Shown piece after piece: positions 26,872-36,220 of a stretch of DNA of 64,000 nucleotides (positions are counted from its first letter, which is position 1; each line of letters begins with the position of its first letter). A program made the translations under genes and the position numbers. The notes under the pieces are model-generated. The model was not told the origin of the DNA, made no database searches, and worked only from the letters and a program-made list of their open reading frames with translations. This DNA comes from Azospirillum sp. 412522. Lineage in GTDB: Bacteria; Pseudomonadota; Alphaproteobacteria; Azospirillales; Azospirillaceae. The stretch is taken from the NCBI RefSeq assembly GCF_019805165.1, contig NZ_RWIJ01000003.1:1-64000 (forward strand), in the 5' to 3' direction.

Positions 26872-27486
26872 TCAGCCTGTGATGCGCGAGGAAAGGTCCT
26901 GCACGATCTTGTCGGCGCCGGTGCCGCCCGGATACACCCCGACGAATTTCCCGTCCGGCCCCATCAGGTAAATAAAGCTGGAGTGGTCCATCAGGTACTC
27001 GTCCGGCTTTCCGTCCTTCTGCGGCGCCTTGGCATAATAGACGCGATAGGCGCGCGCGGCCTCCCGCACCTGGTCCGGCGTGCCGGTCAGGCCGACCATC
27101 CGGGGGTGGAACAGCGCCACATAGTCCTTCATGTGCGCCACAGTGTCGCGGTCCGGGTCGATCGTGATGAAAACCGGCCGGACCTGCTCCGATTTCGGCC
27201 CCAACTGGTCAAGGGCCTGGGTCATCACGCCCAGTTCGGTCGGACAGACATCGGGGCAATAGGTATAGCCGAAATAGATCAGCATATACTTGCCGCGGAA
27301 ATCGGCGTCTGTGACCGTCTTGCCCTGCTGGTCGGTCAAGGTGAAGGGACCGCCGATGGGAACGGCGGACTTCGTGCCGCTTTCGACCGTGGTGGTGGCG
27401 CTGCGCACCTGCCACCAGGCGATTCCGGCGGAGACGGCGATGGCGAGGACGGAGGCGGCGGCGATGCGCAGGAGACGTGTCTTCAT
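26872..27486 (-). CDS. SCO1/SenC family copper/thiol-redox protein
   Basis: The 204-residue protein is a thioredoxin-fold assembly factor for the CuA site of cytochrome oxidase, anchored in the membrane by an N-terminal helix. The copper site CPDVCP is at residues ~77-82, and the third ligand His is in DHSSFIYLMGPDG. Length is normal. It stands alone between the atp promoter region and the hemerythrin-MCP gene. Confidence 0.93.
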   Translation of the reverse strand: MKTRLLRIAAASVLAIAVSAGIAWWQVRSATTTVESGTKSAVPIGGPFTLTDQQGKTVTDADFRGKYMLIYFGYTYCPDVCPTELGVMTQALDQLGPKSEQVRPVFITIDPDRDTVAHMKDYVALFHPRMVGLTGTPDQVREAARAYRVYYAKAPQKDGKPDEYLMDHSSFIYLMGPDGKFVGVYPGGTGADKIVQDLSSRITG

Positions 27487-27558
27487 GGTCCGTCAGGAAT
27501 GGGGCCGTCCGCCGCCCAGGTCAAGGGGGGCGACAGCGCGGCGCAGGTGCCATGCCGA

Positions 27559-29826
27559 TCAGGCCGCCCGGGTCGCTGCGGTCTGCGATGCCGAAGTTCG
27601 GGCCGCGGTCGGTGCCGCGGTCGGTGCCGCGGTCCGTATCCCTCCGGTCCGTCCGGTCGCCGCCAGATGTTCGCCGATGCGCTTGTCGGCGCGCTGGATG
27701 TGTTCGAACAGCCACTCGCGCACCAGAGCCAGAAGTTCATCCGACACGGAGTCGCCGGCGTCCAGACGGTGGCGCAACTTCCCGGCCCGGGCGAGCAGGG
27801 CCGCATGCTGCACCTTGTGCGCTTCGGCATCCGGGTAGCCGCACCGGTCCATCAGCCGCTCCTCCTCCTCGAAATGCAGGATGGTGTAGGTCAGCAGCCG
27901 GCCGACGGCTTCCTCCAGCGCCTGGGCGGCTGCCCGCCGGCTGCCGGTCCCCTGGCTTGCCGTCCCGGCCCTGGCGCGTTCGGCCAGGGCCGCCGCCTCG
28001 TTCATCAGGGCGATCAGGATCATGTGATCGGTGTCGATCTCCTCCTCGCCGACTGCGAGGCCGTCGGTCCAGGGCATGAAGATGCCCGCCCCGTCCGACG
28101 GCGGGTTGTGCAGGTCGGCGAGCGGGGCGGTGTTGATCGCCCCGACATTGACCAGGAAGGAATCGACCATTCCGCGCAGGCCCTGCGCCTGCCGCGACAG
28201 TCCGCCGGCCGCCTCCAGCAGGGCTTCGGCCGACCGCTCGGTCTCCCGCGCGGCCCCCGACACCGCGTCGATGCTGGTGGAGACCTGGCGGGTGCCTGCC
28301 GCCGCCTCGCCGGCGCTGCGGGCGATCTCGCCGGTGGCCGCCCCCTGCTGCTGGACGGCGGCTGCGATGGAGGTGCCGATCTCGTCGCTGCGGGCGACGA
28401 TGGAACCGATCTCGCGGATCGTCGCGACGGCGGCGCGGGTGGCCTCCTGCACCTCGGCGATGTGGCGGGCGATCTCCTCGGTCGCCTTGGCGGTCTGGTT
28501 CGCCAGCGTCTTCACCTCGCCGGCGACCACGGCGAAGCCCTTGCCCATCTCCCCGGCGCGGGCGGCCTCGATGGTGGCGTTCAGCGCCAGCAGGTTGGTC
28601 TGCGCGGCGATGCCGGCGATCAGGTCGGCCACCTCGCCGATCTTCTGGGCTGCATGGCCCAGCCCGTCGATCCGCTCGCCCGCCTTGTGCGACGCTTCCA
28701 CCGCCTGGGTGGAGATGGCCGACGAGGTCACCACCTGCTCGCCGATCACCGCGATGGAACCGGTCAGCTGCTCCGCCGCCGAGGCAACGGTCTGCACGTT
28801 GCTGGAGGCCTGCTGCGAGGCGCTGGCGACGGAGGTCGCCTCGTGGCGGTTGCGGTCGGCGGTGGCGGAGAGGGCGCGGGCGGTGGTCTCCAGCGTGCCG
28901 ACGGCGGCGCCGACGGTGCGGATCGTCTCGGCGATGGTGGCGTCGAAGCGGCCGGTCAGCCGTTTCAGTGCCTGGGCGCGCTGTTCGGTCACCCGGTGCT
29001 CGATCTTCTGCCGTTCCCAATGGCGGGCGAGGTCGATCTGCTGGACACGGAAGATCTCCACCGTGCGGGCCATCGCGCCGATCTCGTCGCCGCGGCCGAG
29101 GCCGGGCACGGCGACCGCGCTGTTGCCGCCGGCCAGATCCTGCATGACCCCGCCCAGCCCGCCCAGCGGCCGGACGATTGCCCGGCTGACCAGTAGCGCC
29201 AGCAGCACGGCGGCCAGCGCGATCAGCAGGCCGGTGCCGGCCAGCCGCATTGCCGCTTTCCGGAAGGCGATGTCGACGTCGTCGATATAGATGCCCGACC
29301 CGATCAGCCAGCCCCAGGGAGCGAAGCCCTTCACGTAGGACAGCTTCGCCACAGGCTCCGCCGCTCCCGGCCTGGGCCACAGATAATCGACGAATCCGGC
29401 GCCGTCGGACTTTACGACGCGCACGAACTCCTGGAACAGCCGCTTGCCGTTGGGATCGGCGTTGCGCGACACGTCGGTGCCGTCCAGCTCCGGCTTGATC
29501 GGATGCATGACCATGCGCGGCGCAAGGTCGGTGATGAAGAAGTACTCGTCGCCATCATGACGCAGAGCCTTCAGCGCCGCCTTGGCCTGTGTCTGGGCCT
29601 GGACGCGGGGCAGGGCGCCGGCACGTTCCTGCGCCTCGAAATGGGCGATCAGGCTGTGGGCGACCTCGACGACGCTGCGGGTCTTGTCCTGGCGGTCGGC
29701 CATCATCTCGGCGCGCAGGCCGATCAGGCTGACCACGGCGACGAGGGCCAGCCCGAGACCGGCGGCCGCCAGGATCAACGCGATCTTGCCCTTGATGCTG
29801 ATGCGTTCGAACAAGGCAATGGTCAC
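27559..29826 (-). CDS. methyl-accepting chemotaxis protein with C-terminal hemerythrin domain
   Basis: The ~755-residue protein starts at GTG 29826 after GGAAGGGGG. Order of parts: TM1 near residue 15, a periplasmic Cache-like domain (residues ~30-180, [17 protein letters not shown]), TM2, HAMP, then the signalling hairpin with [28 protein letters not shown]. After that comes a bacteriohemerythrin domain from ~590: [28 protein letters not shown] and [13 protein letters not shown], giving the H...HxxxE...HxxxH...HxxxxD di-iron ligands. It should sense oxygen or redox at a diiron site. A 12-bp tandem repeat (27603-27638) encodes the AAPT-rich tail. Confidence 0.9.
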   Translation of the reverse strand: MTIALFERISIKGKIALILAAAGLGLALVAVVSLIGLRAEMMADRQDKTRSVVEVAHSLIAHFEAQERAGALPRVQAQTQAKAALKALRHDGDEYFFITDLAPRMVMHPIKPELDGTDVSRNADPNGKRLFQEFVRVVKSDGAGFVDYLWPRPGAAEPVAKLSYVKGFAPWGWLIGSGIYIDDVDIAFRKAAMRLAGTGLLIALAAVLLALLVSRAIVRPLGGLGGVMQDLAGGNSAVAVPGLGRGDEIGAMARTVEIFRVQQIDLARHWERQKIEHRVTEQRAQALKRLTGRFDATIAETIRTVGAAVGTLETTARALSATADRNRHEATSVASASQQASSNVQTVASAAEQLTGSIAVIGEQVVTSSAISTQAVEASHKAGERIDGLGHAAQKIGEVADLIAGIAAQTNLLALNATIEAARAGEMGKGFAVVAGEVKTLANQTAKATEEIARHIAEVQEATRAAVATIREIGSIVARSDEIGTSIAAAVQQQGAATGEIARSAGEAAAGTRQVSTSIDAVSGAARETERSAEALLEAAGGLSRQAQGLRGMVDSFLVNVGAINTAPLADLHNPPSDGAGIFMPWTDGLAVGEEEIDTDHMILIALMNEAAALAERARAGTASQGTGSRRAAAQALEEAVGRLLTYTILHFEEEERLMDRCGYPDAEAHKVQHAALLARAGKLRHRLDAGDSVSDELLALVREWLFEHIQRADKRIGEHLAATGRTGGIRTAAPTAAPTAARTSASQTAATRAA

Positions 29827-30059
29827 GGCGGCAGCCCCCTTCCGGCAACGAAACGGCAATGTCCCTAGATTTTTCGGGACTTTTGCCGGGTCCGGGCTGG
29901 CCGTCAAGTCAATTTATTTGCATATCTTACATTTTGTTCAACGGAATGTCATGATGGCAACCATAATGGAGCGTGTGCCGGGAGTATGGATCAAGGGTCC
30001 GCGGGAGGGGGCGGTGACCGCGCCTCCCGCGCAACCGCAACGGTGTGCGCCCCGCCTAA

Positions 30060-30106
30060 GCAGGTTTCTCCAGATCGGGCCACAGGCCCGGCTTGGAGAA
30101 ACCTGC
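30060..30106. repeat. palindromic GCAGGTTT repeat, copy 1
   Basis: Perfect 13-base arms GCAGGTTTCTCCA and TGGAGAAACCTGC enclose a nested GGGCC-ACA-GGCCC hairpin. It is one of two related palindromes between phoH and the hemerythrin-MCP gene. Confidence 0.75.
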
Positions 30107-30121
30107 GGACTCTTCGGTTTT

Positions 30122-30170
30122 GCAGGTTTTTCGAGCCCGCCCACCTGCGGGCGGAGTTCGGAAAACCTGC
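30122..30170. repeat. palindromic GCAGGTTT repeat, copy 2, abutting phoH stop
   Basis: GCAGGTTTTTCGA and TTCGGAAAACCTGC form the arms with an inner CCCGC...GCGGG stem. The right arm touches the phoH stop codon at 30171, so the element may protect or end the phoH mRNA. The ~340-base intergenic region 29827-30170 also has a GCGGGAGG...CCTCCCGC hairpin near 30001-30030. Confidence 0.75.
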
Positions 30171-30926
30171 CTAGAGCACGGTCAGCATGCTGGCGACCAG
30201 CGGATGGCGGACGATGTCCTTCTCGGTCAGGCGGGCGACGGCGATCCCCTCCACCGCCTCCAGCCGGCGGGCGATGTCGGCCAGTCCGGACAGGTTGTCC
30301 AGCAGGTCGGTCTGGTCGGGATCGCCGGTCAGCACCATGGTGGAATGCCAGCCCAGCCGGGTCAGCAGCATCTTGATCTGGGCGTAGGTGCAGTTCTGCG
30401 CCTCGTCGATCACCACGAAGGCGTTGTTCAGGGTGCGGCCGCGCATGAAGCCGACCGGGGCGATCTCGATGGTGCCGTCGGCCATCATCGTGCGCAGCCG
30501 TTTCGACCCCAGCCGGTCGGTCAGCGCGTCGTAGAGCGGGCGCAGGAAGGGTGCCATCTTCTCATGCATGTCGCCGGGCAGGTAGCCGATGCTTTCCCCC
30601 GCCTCGATGGCCGGACGGGACAGGACGATGCGGTCGACGCTGCCCGATTCCAGCGCCTCCACCGCCGACGAGATGGCGATGTAGGTTTTGCCAGTGCCGG
30701 CCGGTCCCAGCGCCACCACCAGATTGTGCGTCTTGATGGCGTCCATCAGAAGCTTCTGGTTGGGGTTCTGCGGCTTCACCTTGCGGAGATAGCTCTGGTC
30801 GCGGCGATCCTCGGTCCCACCGAGCGGATCCCAGCCGAAGGCGGCCGGGGCGTTCATACCGGGGAAAAGCGGGTGGACGGTGGAGTCGTCCGCCGCAGCG
30901 ATGCCTTTGCTCGAACGCTTGGCCAT
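30171..30926 (-). CDS. PhoH family protein
   Basis: The 251-residue cytoplasmic P-loop ATPase has a Walker A motif GPAGTGKT near residue 70 and the Walker B-like VVIDEAQN near residue 170. The ARTMMADGTIEIAPVGFMRGRTL segment is typical of PhoH. Its substrate may be RNA but is unproven. The ATG at 30926 follows GAGGAG. It is shorter than the E. coli-type protein at the N-terminus, in keeping with the stand-alone PhoH domain. Confidence 0.92.
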   Translation of the reverse strand: MAKRSSKGIAAADDSTVHPLFPGMNAPAAFGWDPLGGTEDRRDQSYLRKVKPQNPNQKLLMDAIKTHNLVVALGPAGTGKTYIAISSAVEALESGSVDRIVLSRPAIEAGESIGYLPGDMHEKMAPFLRPLYDALTDRLGSKRLRTMMADGTIEIAPVGFMRGRTLNNAFVVIDEAQNCTYAQIKMLLTRLGWHSTMVLTGDPDQTDLLDNLSGLADIARRLEAVEGIAVARLTEKDIVRHPLVASMLTVL

Positions 30927-31675
30927 GTCGCATCTCCTCGAATGGTGGGGGTGGGGCCAAATCCTGGAACGGGGCTTCCGGGCACAAAAAAAGCCTCCCG
31001 CAGGGGGGAGGCTCGGACGGTCGCATGAAGTGCGCGGTGACGGGTGCTTCGCCGGGTGCCGCCGCCGCACGCCGTGCCGGGTCCGGACATGCCGGTTCGG
31101 GCCGACGGGGGAGGTGCTCGATGGGCGAAGCAAGGTGCAAGAGAACCTCGTCGTCGTTGGAAGCCACGCAACCTGACTGTACCGGTGATAACGCGGCGCG
31201 TCAGGCAAAATTGCGGCCGACGCAAAATATTCATACCACATGTGGTGTGAGTGCCGCAGGAAAGCCGCCAGGGCGTGGTTGGTAACCCTTTCCGCCGAGC
31301 CGGACCGGCCGCCGGATAGCCTTCCGGCTGAGGCGGCCGAAAGGCTTTGCCGCTGCCGCGGGCTTTCATTACTATGGTCGGCCACGGGGGAAATCGAAAG
31401 TCATGTTGCAACCCTGGCCTGTCTTCTCCAAGGGCTGGCCACGATCTCAGGTCGTCATCGCCGATGAGGACCCGAGGGAGCGGGCGTTTGCCGAAGGGCG
31501 GGCGGCGACACGGCTTTGGATTGTCATCCCCGGTGGGCGGGGAAACTCTTGAATCCGACCGGTGTGGGCGGCTAGAAGGCGCTGATTGGCTGGCTCGATG
31601 CCGGGCTTGCGCGAAGGCCGGGGCTGCGCGAAGGCGGAACCGGACGCACGGCACGGGACGGCAGGAACGAACGGG
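30927..31675. other. 749-bp intergenic region between phoH and minC
   Basis: No convincing gene is present; the open stretches have no recognisable domain. Structures seen are the phoH-side terminator and the perfect palindrome ACCACATGTGGT at 31235-31246, a possible operator. The region presumably holds the divergent promoters of phoH and minCDE. Confidence 0.5.
30985..31013 (-). terminator. hairpin with T-run upstream of phoH
   Basis: On the minus strand AGCCTCCC and GGGAGGCT arms are followed by seven T's, a classic intrinsic terminator. No minus-strand gene ends here, so it is either the end of a small RNA or an attenuator in the phoH leader. It lies about 60 bases before the phoH ATG. 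Confidence 0.6.
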
Positions 31676-32464
31676 ATGGCTACGGTGAGCAGCGCCAGTC
31701 AGGTCGCCGAACGGGATGTGCCGTTCCAGTTGCGTGGCAACTCCTTCACCATGATGGTGCTGAAGGTTTTCGCGCCGACGTCTCCGGATTTCTTCGTCCA
31801 GCTTGCCGTCAAGGTGCGGCAGGCGCCCAACTTCTTCCGCAATGCGCCGGTCGTGCTGGATTTCGACGAGCTGCCGGAGAGCGTCGTCTTCGATCTGGAC
31901 GCCTTCGTGACGCAGGTGCAGGCGCTGCACCTGCTGCCTGTCGGCTTCCAGGGCGGGCCGCAGCCGGTGCGCGAAGCGGCGGCGGCCGTCGGCCTGACGC
32001 CGATGCCGTCGGGCCGCGCCGCCAAGCTGGAGGAGGTGGTTAAGGCCCCCGATCCGCGCCGGCAGGACCCGCAACAGCAGGGGCAGGCCCCGATCCCGGC
32101 GCCGCAGGTGCTGATCGAGGTCGTCCACCGCCCGACCGTCGTGGTGACCGAGCCGGTGCGGTCCGGCATGCGGGTCTATGCCGAGAAGACGGACCTGATC
32201 GTCACCAGCTCGGTCTCCCCGGGGGCGGAACTGCTGGCCGACGGCAATATCCATGTCTACGGCGCGTTGCGCGGCCGGGCGCTGGCCGGCTTTTCCGGCG
32301 ACACCAACGCCCGGATCTTCTGCCACAGCCTGGAGGCGGAGGTGCTATCGGTCGCAGGCAATTATCGTGTCAGCGAAGACATCGGCAGTGACTTTTATAA
32401 GAAAGCCGTGCAGGTTTTCCTGCGCGACGGCGTCCTCAGCATGGACCTGCTGAAGACCGGCTGA
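31676..32464 (+). CDS. minC: septum site-determining protein MinC
   Basis: MinC blocks FtsZ assembly near the poles. The 262-residue protein has an N-terminal FtsZ-inhibiting domain (FQLRGNSFTMMVLKVFAPTSPDFF) and a proline/glutamine-rich linker around residue 130. The C-terminal beta-helical domain (VYAEKTDLIVTSSVSPGAELLADGNIHVYGALRGRALAG) binds MinD. The ATG at 31676 follows AGGAA. It starts the minCDE operon. Confidence 0.94.
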   Translation: MATVSSASQVAERDVPFQLRGNSFTMMVLKVFAPTSPDFFVQLAVKVRQAPNFFRNAPVVLDFDELPESVVFDLDAFVTQVQALHLLPVGFQGGPQPVREAAAAVGLTPMPSGRAAKLEEVVKAPDPRRQDPQQQGQAPIPAPQVLIEVVHRPTVVVTEPVRSGMRVYAEKTDLIVTSSVSPGAELLADGNIHVYGALRGRALAGFSGDTNARIFCHSLEAEVLSVAGNYRVSEDIGSDFYKKAVQVFLRDGVLSMDLLKTG

Positions 32465-32558
32465 GGGTTGAAACGACGGAATCTTGTCCGGAGGCTGCAA
32501 TCTTCGGACGGTGTCTGGTATCGGTGACGGCAACTTTGGGATTATGGGAGAGGCTCCG

Positions 32559-33374
32559 TTGAGCAAGATCATCGTCATGACCTCCGGCAAGGGCGGTGTC
32601 GGCAAGACGACCTCGTCCGCGGCGTTCGCAACCGGGCTGGCGCTTCGCGGCTTCAAGACGGTCGTCATCGACTTCGACGTTGGCCTGCGCAACCTGGATC
32701 TGGTGATGGGTTGCGAACGCCGGGTGGTCTTCGACTTCATCAACGTCATCAATGGCGAAGCCAAGCTGAACCAGGCGCTGATCAAGGACAAGCGGATCGA
32801 GAACCTTTACATCCTGCCGACCTCGCAGACGCGCGACAAGGACGCGCTGACCCGAGAGGGGGTGGAGAAGGTGCTCAACGAGCTGTCGAAGGACTTCGAC
32901 TACATCCTCTGCGACAGCCCGGCCGGCATCGAGCGCGGCGCCCTGATGTCGCTCTATTTCGCCGACCATGCGATCATCGTCACCAACCCGGAAGTCTCGT
33001 CGGTGCGCGACAGCGACCGCATCCTGGGCGTGCTGAACTCGCGGTCCCGCCGGGCGGAGCAGGGGCTGGAGCCGGTGACGCAGCAGCTTCTGCTGACCCG
33101 CTACGACCCCGAGCGCGTCGAGAAGGGCGAGATGCTGAAGGTCGACGACGTGCTGGAGATCCTGGCGATCCCGCTGCTCGGCGTGATTCCGGAAAGCCAG
33201 GCGGTCCTGCGCGCCTCCAACGTCGGCATGCCGGTGATCCTGGACGAGGTCTCCAACGCCGGTCTGGCCTATTCGGACGCGGTCGGCCGCTTCCTGGGCG
33301 AGGACATCGAGCACCGCTTCGTCACCCCCCAGAAGAAGGGCCTGTTCAGCCGGCTCCTGCGGAGGAGCGCATGA
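32559..33374 (+). CDS. minD: septum site-determining ATPase MinD
   Basis: MinD is the membrane-associated ATPase that recruits MinC and oscillates with MinE. The deviant Walker A motif KGGVGKT begins at residue ~10. The family DVGLRNLDLVMG and DSPAGIERGA motifs are present, and the C-terminal amphipathic helix (KKGLFSRLLRR) anchors it in the membrane. Start TTG 32559 is chosen for the GGGAGAGG site and gives 271 residues, the usual length; ATG 32544 lacks a site. Its stop overlaps minE. Confidence 0.95.
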   Translation: MSKIIVMTSGKGGVGKTTSSAAFATGLALRGFKTVVIDFDVGLRNLDLVMGCERRVVFDFINVINGEAKLNQALIKDKRIENLYILPTSQTRDKDALTREGVEKVLNELSKDFDYILCDSPAGIERGALMSLYFADHAIIVTNPEVSSVRDSDRILGVLNSRSRRAEQGLEPVTQQLLLTRYDPERVEKGEMLKVDDVLEILAIPLLGVIPESQAVLRASNVGMPVILDEVSNAGLAYSDAVGRFLGEDIEHRFVTPQKKGLFSRLLRRSA

Positions 33375-33742
33375 GCATCTTCAACTTCTTCCGCGCGGCA
33401 CCGCGCGCGTCGGCCGTCCAGGCCAAGGAACGTCTGCAGATCGTCATGGCGCACGAGCGCGCCGGACGCAGCGGCCCCGACTATCTGCCGATGCTCCAGC
33501 AGGAGCTGCTGGCGGTCATCGCCAAGTACGTCAACATCGACGAGAACAAGGTCGAAGTGAAGCTCGACCGTGGCGGCGACTGCTCGACGCTGGAGGTCAA
33601 CATCGAGTTGCCCGCCCGCGAGCAGGCCAAGGCCGCCGCGACGGCCAAGCCGGGGGACAAGCCGGCGGGGAACGATGATGCGGCGGCCAAGCGCCCGGCC
33701 GGCGGCGCTGTCGGCAATGCCGGCGCGAAGAAGCGCATCTGA
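33371..33742 (+). CDS. minE: cell division topological specificity factor MinE
   Basis: MinE removes MinD from mid-cell membranes. Residues 1-12 (MSIFNFFRA) form the membrane-targeting helix, and the AKERLQIVMAHER segment is the MinD-binding helix. The topological domain follows. An unusual low-complexity Ala/Lys/Gly tail of about 40 residues ends the 123-residue protein; typical MinE is near 90. Confidence 0.93.
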   Translation: MSIFNFFRAAPRASAVQAKERLQIVMAHERAGRSGPDYLPMLQQELLAVIAKYVNIDENKVEVKLDRGGDCSTLEVNIELPAREQAKAAATAKPGDKPAGNDDAAAKRPAGGAVGNAGAKKRI

Positions 33743-33768
33743 ACGAACATCGGGTTCCGCAGTTGGAG

Positions 33769-33802
33769 ATCCCTCCGCCGTCACCGCGTCGGGGGGATTT
33801 TC
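33769..33802 (+). terminator. terminator of minCDE
   Basis: ATCCCTCCG and CGGGGGGAT arms are followed by TTTTC. It lies about 25 bases past the minE stop. One G-T pair is required. Confidence 0.5.
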
Positions 33803-34031
33803 CGTTCCGGCGCGTGCGGCACAGGATCGCGGCGCGAAGGGCGGGCGGGCCAGGGTGGCTTTGGCATCGGACATAGGCCATCCCTGATCCTCCGTCCGGG
33901 TTTACGGCCGGGCGGGGACGGGGTATCAACAGGGATACACCGCTCGAAAGGCCAATGGCTCCAAAGGTCTGCCTGATGGCCGCCCCTGGGACCTGCCGGC
34001 GGTGAAACGACCACGGGACAAGAGGGTGTCG

Positions 34032-35453
34032 ATGTTCCTCGATTGCTCGTCGCTGATCGCCGAGAACCCGCCGCGACCGTCAAATGGAATTGCGGTCACG
34101 GACATCGACGGCGATGGCGCCTTCGAGCTGGTCGTGGCCGGCTACCGAACCGCCAACCTCGTCCTGAAATGGATCGACGGCCGCTTGGTCGACATCGCCG
34201 ATCCGTCGCTCGCCGACGTCACCGGGCCTGCGCTGGGGCTGGCCGCCGCCGACATCGACGGCGACGGGCGGGAGGAGCTTTACGTCGTCAATTGCGACCG
34301 AGCCACCGGCACCAAGGACATGGCCGACCGGCTGTTCGCCTGTTTCGGCAAGCACTGGATCGACCTGTTCGCGCAGGCGGAGAATGCCGGGACGGCCAAT
34401 CATACCGCGGCCGGTGCGGTGGCGGCGATCGACCGCTGGGGCCATGGCCGTTACGGCTTCCTGGTGGCGACCGACGGCGGTCCCCTGCGCCTGTACGAGC
34501 TGACCCGGCGCGGCCGGCTGGAGGATGGGGCCGAGGAGGCCGGTCTGGACTCCATCGGCGCCGCGCGCGGCGTCACCGCGTTGCCCATCGTCTCCGACCA
34601 TATGGATGTGGTGACGGTCAACGACGGTGGCCCCAACCAGCTCTTCCGCAACCTGGGCGACGGCAATTTCGAAGAGATCGCCGAGGAGCGCGGCATCGCC
34701 GACTCGCGCCCGTCGGGGCGCGCGGTCGCGGCGCTGGACGTCGATGGCGACGGTCTGTTCGATCTGGTGGTCGGCACCTGGGACGGGGCGCAGCGCCTGT
34801 TCCACCAGCGCATGGGCGGCAGCTTCGTCGAAGCGGCCGACGCCGACCTGTCGATGCCCGGCCGCATCTTCACCGTCGTCGCCGCCGATTTCGACAATGA
34901 CGGCTACGAGGAGCTGTTCTTCCACGCCCATGGCGAACCGAACCGCCTGTTCGGCTGGCGCAACGACCAGTGGCAGGAACTGGAACTGGGCGACGCGGCC
35001 GAGCCGAAGGGGCTGGGCACCGGCGCCATCGCGACCGACATCGACGGCGACGGCCGGCTGGAACTGGTGCTGGCGCATGGCGATGCCCACGGCGGGGGGC
35101 ATGGCGGCGGGCATGGCGGCGGTCATGGCGTCGCCGACGGCGCCGGGCAGCCGCTTTCGGTCTACCGCCCGGCGGCCACGAACAATGGCTGGATGCGCGT
35201 GCAGCCGCTGACCCCCTTCGGCGCTCCGGCCCGTGGGTCTGTGGTCAACCTGATCGCCGGCGGTCGCCGCCAGCGCCGGGCGGTCTGCGCCGGGTCCGGC
35301 TATCTCTGCCAGGGCGAACCGGTCGCCCATTTCGGACTGGGACCGCTGCACGAGGTGGAGCAGGTGGAGGTCCGCTGGCCCGACGGCACCGTGGTGACCG
35401 TGGACAATCCGCCGGCCGACCGCCTGCTGATCGTCCCTTACCCGCCGGAGTAG
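34032..35453 (+). CDS. FG-GAP/VCBS repeat protein of the CRTAC1/ASPIC-UnbV family
   Basis: The 473-residue protein has repeated calcium-binding DxDGDG loops (DIDGDGAFE, DIDGDGREE, DVDGDGLFD, DFDNDGYEE, DIDGDGRLE), predicting a seven-bladed beta propeller. The C-terminus has the UnbV-type RRAVCAGSGYLCQGEPVAHFGLG segment. A His-Gly tract (HGGGHGGGHGGGHG) sits near residue 355. No signal peptide is seen at the ATG 34032 start, unlike many propeller proteins of this family. It stands alone between minE and the PAS gene. Confidence 0.82.
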   Translation: MFLDCSSLIAENPPRPSNGIAVTDIDGDGAFELVVAGYRTANLVLKWIDGRLVDIADPSLADVTGPALGLAAADIDGDGREELYVVNCDRATGTKDMADRLFACFGKHWIDLFAQAENAGTANHTAAGAVAAIDRWGHGRYGFLVATDGGPLRLYELTRRGRLEDGAEEAGLDSIGAARGVTALPIVSDHMDVVTVNDGGPNQLFRNLGDGNFEEIAEERGIADSRPSGRAVAALDVDGDGLFDLVVGTWDGAQRLFHQRMGGSFVEAADADLSMPGRIFTVVAADFDNDGYEELFFHAHGEPNRLFGWRNDQWQELELGDAAEPKGLGTGAIATDIDGDGRLELVLAHGDAHGGGHGGGHGGGHGVADGAGQPLSVYRPAATNNGWMRVQPLTPFGAPARGSVVNLIAGGRRQRRAVCAGSGYLCQGEPVAHFGLGPLHEVEQVEVRWPDGTVVTVDNPPADRLLIVPYPPE

Positions 35454-35695
35454 GCGGAGCCTCTCTACTGCCTTCCGCCGACAGGATGGTGGCTACCCAA
35501 ATATTTCGGCACCGCAATGGGTAGGGTCTTTCCTGTCGGCTTCCGTCACATTAAAGTGCATTTCGTTGCGGCGCCCGCGGTGCGGGTGATCGCGCGGCAT
35601 GTCGATCCGGAAATAGTCCGTTCCAGCCGCCGATTCCCGCCGCAATCTGGCGCACAGCATCGCGCGGGTTTGGGACGCGGGAGACCGGAAGGCAC

Positions 35696-36220
35696 ATGGC
35701 ACGACGCGACGTCCCCCTGACGGGGGTGGAACGCTTCTTCGACCCGGATGAAGTCATCGTTTCCAAGACCGACCTGAAGGGGCGGATCACCTACGCGAAC
35801 CGGGTGTTCCAGCGGGTCGCCGGCTATGACGAGGCCGACCTGATGGGCGCGCCCCATTCCATCGTCCGCCATCCCGACATGCCGCGCTGCGTCTTCAAAC
35901 TGCTGTGGGACACGCTGGCGGCGGGGAAGGAGATCTTCGCCTATGTCGTCAACCGTGCCCGCAACGGCGACCATTACTGGGTCTTCGCCCATGTCACACC
36001 CAGTTTCGACGCCGAAGGCCGGGTGACCGGCTACCATTCCTCCCGCCGGGTGCCGGAGCGGTCGGCCCTGGACAAGGTCATCCCGCTCTACCGCCAGCTT
36101 CTGGACATCGAGAACAGCCAAGCCGACCGCAAGCAGGGGATGGAGGCGGGCTTTGCCGCGGTCCTCGCCCTGCTGGCGGAGAAGGGGATCGGGTATGACG
36201 AATTCGTCTTCTCCCTTTAA
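35696..36220 (+). CDS. Aer-like FAD-type PAS domain protein, no signalling domain
   Basis: The 174-residue product has a PAS domain (residues ~15-125) close to the FAD-binding PAS of E. coli Aer: [31 protein letters not shown] and [16 protein letters not shown]. The rest is helical and has no membrane segment or signalling domain. Its end overlaps the following chemoreceptor gene by 26 bases, so the two are coupled. The pair is inferred to form a split aerotaxis/redox receptor. The ATG at 35696 follows GGAAGG. Confidence 0.82.
   Translation: MARRDVPLTGVERFFDPDEVIVSKTDLKGRITYANRVFQRVAGYDEADLMGAPHSIVRHPDMPRCVFKLLWDTLAAGKEIFAYVVNRARNGDHYWVFAHVTPSFDAEGRVTGYHSSRRVPERSALDKVIPLYRQLLDIENSQADRKQGMEAGFAAVLALLAEKGIGYDEFVFSL

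Noticed and set aside
27603..27638. 12-bp tandem repeats as a CRISPR-like or regulatory array
   Set aside because: They are inside the MCP coding region, number only three, have no spacers, and encode a low-complexity AAPT tail.
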